From: DATBGZ01 sp963803115
Lineage (GTDB): Bacteria; Actinomycetota; Actinomycetes; Mycobacteriales; Micromonosporaceae
Direction of reading: 5' to 3'
DNA: 64,000 nucleotides
Assembly: GCA_963803115.1 (NCBI GenBank)
Contig: CAWDLN010000015.1
Span: forward strand, 62,001-126,000
In this document: in pieces, positions 59,638-64,000 of the stretch
Layout of the letters: each line of letters begins with the position of its first letter
How positions within the stretch are numbered: the stretch's first letter is position 1
Position numbers and translations under genes: made by a program
The notes under the pieces: model-generated
What the model was told of the DNA's origin: nothing
Database searches by the model: none
Seen by the model: only the letters and a program-made list of their open reading frames with translations

Positions 59638-60825
59638 ATGGCCCGCTGGATCAGCGCGGCCACTGTTGCGCTGCTGCTCGTCCTTGTCGTGGCGGCGACC
59701 GTGTCGACCGGGCACTACTGGGCCGTCGCCGCGGCGATGGCCGGCCTGACCGTCGCATGGTTGCTGGGCGGAATGGTCCGGTTGATACGCCGCCGGCCCG
59801 TGGTCGGCATCGGCACTGCAGTCCTACTCATTGGACTCGGGCTAGCCGCCCTGCCCGCAGTGATCGATGCCAGGTCCACCCGTCCAACCGCCCGCGCTGG
59901 ATTATCGGTGGTCTATTCGGGATCTGGCCATCTGGAAGGGGCGGAGCTCGTGCTGGATGAAGAGATCGTCCTGGACGATTCGACCCACGGGTCGCCGTTG
60001 GGGTGGACATCTGCTCCCGCGGGCTCGGCTGCAGTACGGACTCTTGAACGGACCCGCACGATCACGCCTCGCAGCGGCACGCCGGTCAGTGTGAATATGG
60101 CCATCCCGCTCGATCTGGGGGGCCTCGTCGTTGACGGACATACGATGCCGCTCGTTGTCGGGGAGGGTTCCCGCGTCGTGCTGACACTTCCCGATGGTGC
60201 ACTCGGTGCCACTACGCCCGCCTCGGGCTCGACTGTGCGGGCAGACTCGCAACAGGTAACGACCATCCCGGTCGCGGAGGGCGTTACTGGCGTATCGGTC
60301 ACTGTGCTCAGCGAGGTGGTGCGCCCTCGGGCTGCGCAGCGGGTGTATCGGGCGCTCACATCGCAGTGGACGCCGTGGGTCATCGGGATTTTGGTCGCGC
60401 TCATCAGTTCGAAACTGTGGGACCGTCTGTTGCGGCTCGTCCTACCGCCCGTTCCTTTGTTCCGCCCCCGATACGTTCCGATGTATCGCCGCCGCAGGCC
60501 GCCCCTGGTCAGGCGCGTCTTGGTGCGCGAGCCGCTGGTACATAATGTGCAGCCCCACAAGTCCGTGCAGACGATGATTGAACGCGTCCGGCACCGTGGT
60601 CAGGATCTCGAATCCCAGCGACTGCCACAGCCGTACCGCGCTCGTATTCGTCTCGACGACGGCGTTGAACTGCATCCCGTGGTAGCCCGCGTTTCGCGCC
60701 CAGTCGAGCGCGTACTCCCCCATGGCCCGACCGGTGCCTCGCCCCTGGTACGCCGGGTTGACCATGAAGCTGGCGGTGGCGATGTGCGCCCCCCGACCGG
60801 GCCGGTTCGGCCCCATCTTCGCTGA
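59638..60825 (+). CDS. Uncharacterised membrane protein, 3' part antisense to a GNAT gene
   Basis: From ATG 59638 the protein has three N-terminal TM segments (AATVALLLVLVVAATVS, YWAVAAAMAGLTVAWLLGG, VGIGTAVLLIGLGLAALPA). A beta-rich extracytoplasmic region of about 150 aa follows, then a TM (PWVIGILVALISSKLWD) and an Arg-rich segment (PRYVPMYRRRRPPL). From about 60530 the frame runs antisense through the GNAT gene to a stop at 60825, so the last 95-100 residues are probably not conserved protein. Either the original stop has been lost by a deletion between two convergent genes, or the frame is open there by chance. I do not recognise the family. Confidence 0.55.
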   Translation: MARWISAATVALLLVLVVAATVSTGHYWAVAAAMAGLTVAWLLGGMVRLIRRRPVVGIGTAVLLIGLGLAALPAVIDARSTRPTARAGLSVVYSGSGHLEGAELVLDEEIVLDDSTHGSPLGWTSAPAGSAAVRTLERTRTITPRSGTPVSVNMAIPLDLGGLVVDGHTMPLVVGEGSRVVLTLPDGALGATTPASGSTVRADSQQVTTIPVAEGVTGVSVTVLSEVVRPRAAQRVYRALTSQWTPWVIGILVALISSKLWDRLLRLVLPPVPLFRPRYVPMYRRRRPPLVRRVLVREPLVHNVQPHKSVQTMIERVRHRGQDLESQRLPQPYRARIRLDDGVELHPVVARVSRPVERVLPHGPTGASPLVRRVDHEAGGGDVRPPTGPVRPHLR

Positions 60826-61011
60826 GCCCAGCACCACGCCGTCCTCCTCTGCCACGATCACGTGACTCGGCGGCGGCTCCATCCACAGTGGACGCGCGGT
60901 CTCGATCGTCAGGTCGTCGGGGTAGGCATAAGTCTGCCCGTCGGCGACGATCGCCTCGAAAAACGGCCAGATCCGCAGCCAATCGTCGCGCTTGGCTCCC
61001 CTTATGATCAC
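60442..61011 (-). CDS. GNAT N-acetyltransferase (PhnO/phosphinothricin acetyltransferase-like) with extended C-terminus
   Basis: 189 aa. IRGAKRDDWLRIWPFFEAIV opens the fold, MVNPAYQGRGTGRAMGEYAL is the acetyl-CoA P-loop, and MQFNAVVETNTSAVRLWQSLGF the C-terminal signature. The family normally ends near LHIMYQRL (about residue 162). Here 27 more residues follow, antisense to the end of the convergent membrane-protein gene, which suggests that the original stop was lost. Confidence 0.88.
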   Translation of the reverse strand: MIIRGAKRDDWLRIWPFFEAIVADGQTYAYPDDLTIETARPLWMEPPPSHVIVAEEDGVVLGSAKMGPNRPGRGAHIATASFMVNPAYQGRGTGRAMGEYALDWARNAGYHGMQFNAVVETNTSAVRLWQSLGFEILTTVPDAFNHRLHGLVGLHIMYQRLAHQDAPDQGRPAAAIHRNVSGAEQRNGR

Positions 61012-61213
61012 GAATCAATTCTATCGAGCCGTCTTACATGCACGCGGCGAGGACGACGACGCGCCCGACCGCAATGAATGGCTTTTGGAGATCGATGCAC
61101 GCCATGCGGGAGAGCTGCGGCAGCGCCAGGTTCATGGCCATCCGCACCTTATCGCATCAAGTCTGGGGTCGTCATCGTTGTACGGGTCTGGCTCGACCTT
61201 AATTACTTCACCA

Positions 61214-61425
61214 CTATATACCGCCGAGTTCGACCCGCTCACCAGTGCGGTCGAGATCAGGTCCGGCGAACATGTAGGTCCTGTCTCCAACTAGCACTGC
61301 AAAGGACATCTCGCCGCGTTCGCCAGACATGCCTACCACGATTCCCCGTCGATTAGCCACTCCCAACGCGACGGCCTATCACCGACCCTGATTCTGACGA
61401 CGTCGTAGAACTCAACCTCGGCCAT
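61214..61425 (-). pseudogene. Imm31-like small immunity protein, frameshifted
   Basis: A textbook GGAGGTGA site precedes ATG 61425. The frame gives MAEVEFYDVVRIRVGD and then WEWLIDG before a stop at 61333. One base out of frame, the sequence goes on as IVVGMSGERGEMSFAVLVGD, then TYMFAGPDLDRTGERVELGG to a stop at 61214. The joined product of about 70 aa has the layout of Imm31-type immunity proteins (small beta-rich, VVG...YAVL...LEPTG). The family name is from memory of the pattern and is tentative. It follows a DUF4279 gene and a toxin-tip remnant on the same strand. Confidence 0.55.
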
Positions 61426-61544
61426 CAGTGTGTCACCTCCCCCGAGCGACCGTGAGGTTGTACGTGGTTGCTGCTCGGGCAGTCTCGCTTTGGTAATTGG
61501 GCGGGGAACGTCGTCAAACTGCCAGTAGTCGCACGACCGAAGTC

Positions 61545-61865
61545 CTACTCCACGTATGTATCTAGCAGTAGATAGATCCGGGACTTCGCAAGAAGAGATA
61601 TCAGCTCGTGGTCTAGGATGATGCCATCTTGGGGACTTCGCGGCGTCCACCCGATACTCAGGCTCGCGTCGTGGTCGACCAGTCGCTCCAGCGCGAGTTC
61701 CTTACTCTTGATGTATTCCTTTGCCATTTCAAGTTGATCATTAAGGCTGGCGGCGCTGTCAGTTGTCAAGTTACTCGCCCATGGATTGCCCGGTTTCGCC
61801 GAGTTTTGACCTTCCATGAGTGCGCTGATCTCATCTGCGCTCAGATGTGGACTTGAGATTCTCAA
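61545..61865 (-). CDS. DUF4279-like protein, possible immunity protein
   Basis: About 106 aa from a TTG at 61865; an in-frame TGA three codons upstream rules out a longer frame. RISSPHLSADEISALM at the start and LSIGWTPRSPQDGIILDHEL near the end match the DUF4279 layout. The family usually has about 10-20 residues before the first motif, so the 5' end may be truncated. It starts 27 bp after the stop of a decayed RHS-type toxin tip, the expected place for an immunity gene. Base composition is lower in GC than in the core region. Confidence 0.6.
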   Translation of the reverse strand: MRISSPHLSADEISALMEGQNSAKPGNPWASNLTTDSAASLNDQLEMAKEYIKSKELALERLVDHDASLSIGWTPRSPQDGIILDHELISLLAKSRIYLLLDTYVE

Positions 61866-61891
61866 ATCGACTCAGGCCCACGCCTCACTGT

Positions 61892-62206
61892 TCACGGCCT
61901 CTCCGGAAGATAATCTAGGATGTTGCCGATGGAATCGCGGCTTGGGGTTCCGTCGGGCAACTTGACGATACCTCCCCGGTGTAGCGGTCTACAACGACAT
62001 CGGGGTTTCTTGTCGGCCCGCCGCGTGGCATTCCGGCGTTTAACGCGATGAATCGCATCCTTGATCTATGCAGTCGAGTAGCCGAAACGCGCCGCGATTT
62101 GCGATGGCCGATTTGATGCGTTCGCCCCGCAGGTGTTATGGACAAGCACTGGCGTGTTGCCGGCGAGTACATAGTGTGTTTAGTGCGCTGTTCTCTGTGC
62201 ATCGAA
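61892..62206 (-). pseudogene. Decayed C-terminal tip of an RHS/HINT-type polymorphic toxin
   Basis: One frame gives HYVLAGNTPVLVHNTCG (from 62176), the marker that ends the pre-toxin/HINT region of RHS-type polymorphic toxins. It runs on to ARFGYSTA, an in-frame TAG, and IKDAIHRVKRRN. A frameshift then leads to AGMPRGGPTRNPDVVVDRYT, and a second to IVKLPDGTPSRDSIGNILDY and a stop at 61892. RNPDVVVD...TGEV...DSIGNI is a recurrent ending of toxin domains in such proteins. Just upstream, FDAQRTAH-stop-THYVL may be a scrap of the preceding segment. At least one nonsense mutation and two frameshifts make it inactive. Confidence 0.72.
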
Positions 62207-62551
62207 GGCTGCCGGTGGCCCGTGGCTGTGACCTGCGGTTACTCGATAGTCCAGGAGGTCGGTACTGGCCGAGTGGGCGGGTTGGCAGCAACGTCAGCGC
62301 ACAGTGTTTGTGACTGAGACCACACCATCGACGATGGCTGACCTATACCGACCACAGTGGACACTAGGAGGACGAGCAACCCCAGCAGCCAGGATCGCAG
62401 CCTGGTCGGCTGGTGGCGCGGCGGGCCGGTGGCTGGTTGGCGCGGTGGGCGGCTCAGGGCGCCCTGATTATGCCAGCACGATGGCCGGTAGACGCGGACG
62501 CGCCCCTCGATCGGCGGACCGAGGGGCGCGCTCAACTGCGTGGATGATGTC
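62207..62551. other. Intergenic stretch between toxin and integrase remnants
   Basis: About 345 bp in which no gene, tRNA or clear attachment site was recognised. It contains a GCGGCGGGCC-rich segment (62400-62450) and one ACCACAGTGGACACTAGG motif (62353). Confidence 0.4.
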
Positions 62552-63110
62552 TCAGGCGGGGACGAGGATGGGCGGATCGTCGCCTTCGCCGTCCTCACCG
62601 TCGTCTTCCTCGCCTTTGTCGGGCTGGTCGTCGCGCAGCGCTTTCCCATGGTTCGATCGCCTGGCGCTGGAGCCGGGGCCGGACGTGGGTGTAGATGTTG
62701 GCGGTGATGCTGATCTGGGCGTGGCCGAGCAGGTTCTTGACCACGACGAGTTCCACGCCCTGTTCGAGGAGGAGCGAGGCTGCTGAATGTCTGAGGTCGT
62801 GGAACCTGACTCGGCGGATGCCGGCGGCGTCGCAGAGGGCGTGGTGGTTGCAGTGCACGTACGCGCGTCGAGTGGCCCGCCGGTGGATCGGGTGAAGACG
62901 AGCCCGAGATCCCGCCCGGCGTCGCCGGCCCGGTCGCCTTGCTGGCGCCAGGTGGTCCCAGCGCAGTTCGGTGACGCACTCGGCCGGGATGGTGATGCAC
63001 CGGGCTGAACGGTGGGTCTTCACGTCCTGGAAGGTCGCCCCGCCCGGCGTCCTCGCGAGGGTGCGCCGGACGTGCAGCTGCGCGGCCCGCCACCGGACAA
63101 CGGGCCCAGG
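62552..63110 (-). pseudogene. Tyrosine-recombinase (phage-type integrase) remnant
   Basis: The C-terminal half of an integrase is recognisable in pieces. HVRRTLARTPGGATF and DVKTHRSARCITIP come first; GLVFTRSTGGPLDAR follows in another frame. Then RVRFHDLRHSAASLLLEQG with VVKNLLGHAQISITANIYTH supplies the Arg, His-x-x-Arg, His and Tyr of the catalytic domain. The C-terminal acidic tail (ALRDDQPDKGEEDDGED) is in yet another frame. At least three frameshifts are needed, and the N-terminal core-binding half is absent. It marks a decayed integrative element. Confidence 0.8.
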
Positions 63111-63324
63111 CAGCCAGGGGCGACAAACCACAGATCGTCAATCGTCATTACCTCCGTGCGGCCTCGGGGTTGCTGTCACATCGATATCACTGCGGTTGTC
63201 AATGCTGTCGACAGCAACCGTGAAAGCAACCACCCCGCACGTCGGCACACATCAGCGCACGCCTTGGCCCTGGCGCTACGAACTGTCATCCGCGCCGACG
63301 TACAAAAGGACAGACACGCTTCGA

Positions 63325-63723
63325 TCAGATGCCTGGTCCACCGTGGACGTACGAGTCGATGTCGTAATGAGCCGTAACTCCCGAAATCACCTCATCAACG
63401 CCGATGCCGTGAAGCGGATCCGGCACACCCATGCCCCATGTTTTCCAACCCTCGAAGAAGTGATGCCCATCCAGAAATGGACCCATGGGACCAGTGCAAC
63501 CGTTGCGCTCCACGATATCAGCCAGATTCGCCACGAATTGCCGAAGCCGATCGGGCGTAATATCCGACCCGGCCAGGCTCCAACAACCGAGCCACCCCCG
63601 TCGCGCTACCGATTGTTGGCTGCGTAGACATACCCAGAGGTCGGTGGTTGGGGCGTCGCTGGGATGGATGACGTAGGCGCGAAAGCCCAGGTCGCCGCAA
63701 ATGTTGATCTCGTCTACCATCAT
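63325..63723 (-). CDS. Uncharacterised protein, candidate immunity protein of the adjacent toxin tip
   Basis: 132 aa from ATG 63723. The start ATGATGG overlaps the stop of the upstream frame by 4 bp, so translation is coupled. Visible features are FRAYVIHPSDAPTTDLWVCL, a LRQFVANLADIVERNGCTGP helix and an aromatic, acidic C-terminus (HHFFEGWKTWGMGVPDPLHG). No family was recognised. Size, acidity, coupling and the adjacent polymorphic-toxin-like frame fit an immunity protein; this is inference. Confidence 0.5.
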   Translation of the reverse strand: MMVDEINICGDLGFRAYVIHPSDAPTTDLWVCLRSQQSVARRGWLGCWSLAGSDITPDRLRQFVANLADIVERNGCTGPMGPFLDGHHFFEGWKTWGMGVPDPLHGIGVDEVISGVTAHYDIDSYVHGGPGI

Positions 63724-63998
63724 GATGGCGGCCTTATCAGGACTTGGATAAGAGTCATCGGATCCATGTCTTCCGACATTACTCTCTGCGCTATTTCGGC
63801 CGTCCTGTGATGACCGCCGGTAATGATTATTCGAGAGCCCGGATAGCATCCGCAATCACCAGGTGATTCCGTCCGGCCCAGCAGCTTTCCGGCCCGCATG
63901 TCGGAGATATGAGTATTCGATCTCATAGAAACTTCATTGCGGCACGCGGTCCGTGACGTCCGAACACCGGCGACTCTCGGCGGGTGCAACTTATCCAC
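63720..63998 (-). CDS. Possible ParB/sulfiredoxin-like toxin tip, N-terminus unclear or beyond window
   Basis: The frame is open from GTG 63998 to a TGA at 63720 and may continue past the window edge. The C-terminal half reads ISDMRAGKLLGRTE, then GCYPGSRIIITGGHHRTAEIAQRV. The GGHHRTAE motif resembles the GxHR core of ParB/Srx-like domains that occur at the ends of RHS-type toxins. The stop overlaps the next gene's ATG by 4 bp. Either it is the tail of a larger protein to the right or an orphan cassette. The function is tentative. Confidence 0.4.
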   Translation of the reverse strand: MDKLHPPRVAGVRTSRTACRNEVSMRSNTHISDMRAGKLLGRTESPGDCGCYPGSRIIITGGHHRTAEIAQRVMSEDMDPMTLIQVLIRPPS

Positions 63999-64000
63999 AG

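Noticed and set aside
60992..61294. Plus-strand frame of 100 codons between the GNAT and immunity-like genes
   Set aside because: No family pattern or ribosome site, and it overlaps the GNAT start and the frameshifted small gene.
63204..63215. GCTGTCGACAGC palindrome as an attachment or resolution site
   Set aside because: It is a short perfect palindrome near the integrase remnant, but without a second copy or flanking repeats the link is not supported.
1..64000. TCCACA words as DnaA boxes of an origin
   Set aside because: They are spread through the whole window, mostly in genes, not clustered in an AT-rich region, and no dnaA, dnaN or rpmH is present.

Overview
The window is one continuous stretch of high-GC actinobacterial chromosome. 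The housekeeping order rpsB-tsf-pyrH-frr-cdsA-rlmN-divIVA-like, followed by dxr-rip-ispG and by a class A PBP-like gene and map, is typical of Actinobacteria. Frequent GTG starts, 1-4 bp stop/start overlaps, SARP-type regulators and the style of the accessory genes fit a soil actinomycete, perhaps Micromonosporales. That taxonomic placement is inference. No rRNA, tRNA, CRISPR array or intact insertion sequence was found.

Region 1 (1-4.4 kb) holds two TAXI-type solute-binding proteins around a two-component system, a decayed second response regulator next to the kinase, and a nucleotidyltransferase-like gene. Region 2 (4.4-11.8 kb) is one minus-strand operon: a dipeptide-type ABC importer (dppABCDF-like) translationally coupled to an unexported gamma-glutamyltransferase, which suggests uptake and intracellular cleavage of gamma-glutamyl peptides. 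Region 3 (12-21.7 kb) is mixed: an AmiC-like binding protein beside a MarR regulator, map coupled to a VIT1/CCC1 transporter, a PPOX-fold protein, a SARP regulator fused to an alpha/beta-hydrolase, a methyltransferase, a PuuD-like hydrolase, an 18-bp tandem repeat, and a recQ with three frameshifts. Region 4 (21.7-28.6 kb) pairs a GntR regulator and ACC deaminase (plus strand) with a minus-strand gamma-glutamylation operon (frameshifted FadR-type regulator, GlnA-like ligase, aldehyde dehydrogenase, two near-identical SDRs). Region 5 (28.9-40.9 kb) has a YbjQ protein, an ABC-2 exporter, GNAT (DUF4081) and PadR genes, a DUF4331 protein, YciI, a class A PBP homologue that has lost key motifs of both catalytic domains, and a secreted heme peroxidase fused to a CBM2-like module.

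Region 6 (40.1-58.6 kb) is the conserved core: MEP-pathway genes ispG and dxr around the site-2 protease rip, an MMPL transporter and GNAT upstream, an orphan N6-adenine DNA methyltransferase, an MBL-Rieske (CMAH-like) protein, and the translation/lipid cluster. Here rpsB and tsf form one uninterrupted reading frame. Region 7 (58.6-64 kb) is accessory: tandem repeats, membrane and GNAT genes that overlap tail to tail, then a field of decayed mobile and polymorphic-toxin material. That field contains an Imm31-like remnant, a DUF4279 gene, a frameshifted RHS-type toxin tip, an integrase remnant, and a toxin-tip/immunity pair at the right edge.

Two sequence layers run across the genes. A short near-palindrome, TCCAC-N(1-2)-TGGA (most often TCCACAGTG), recurs far more often than base composition predicts. 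A roughly 58-bp palindromic element occurs in three intergenic sites. A GCTCGCTTCGCTCGCTCC-type repeat sits between two genes and also inside the MMPL coding sequence.
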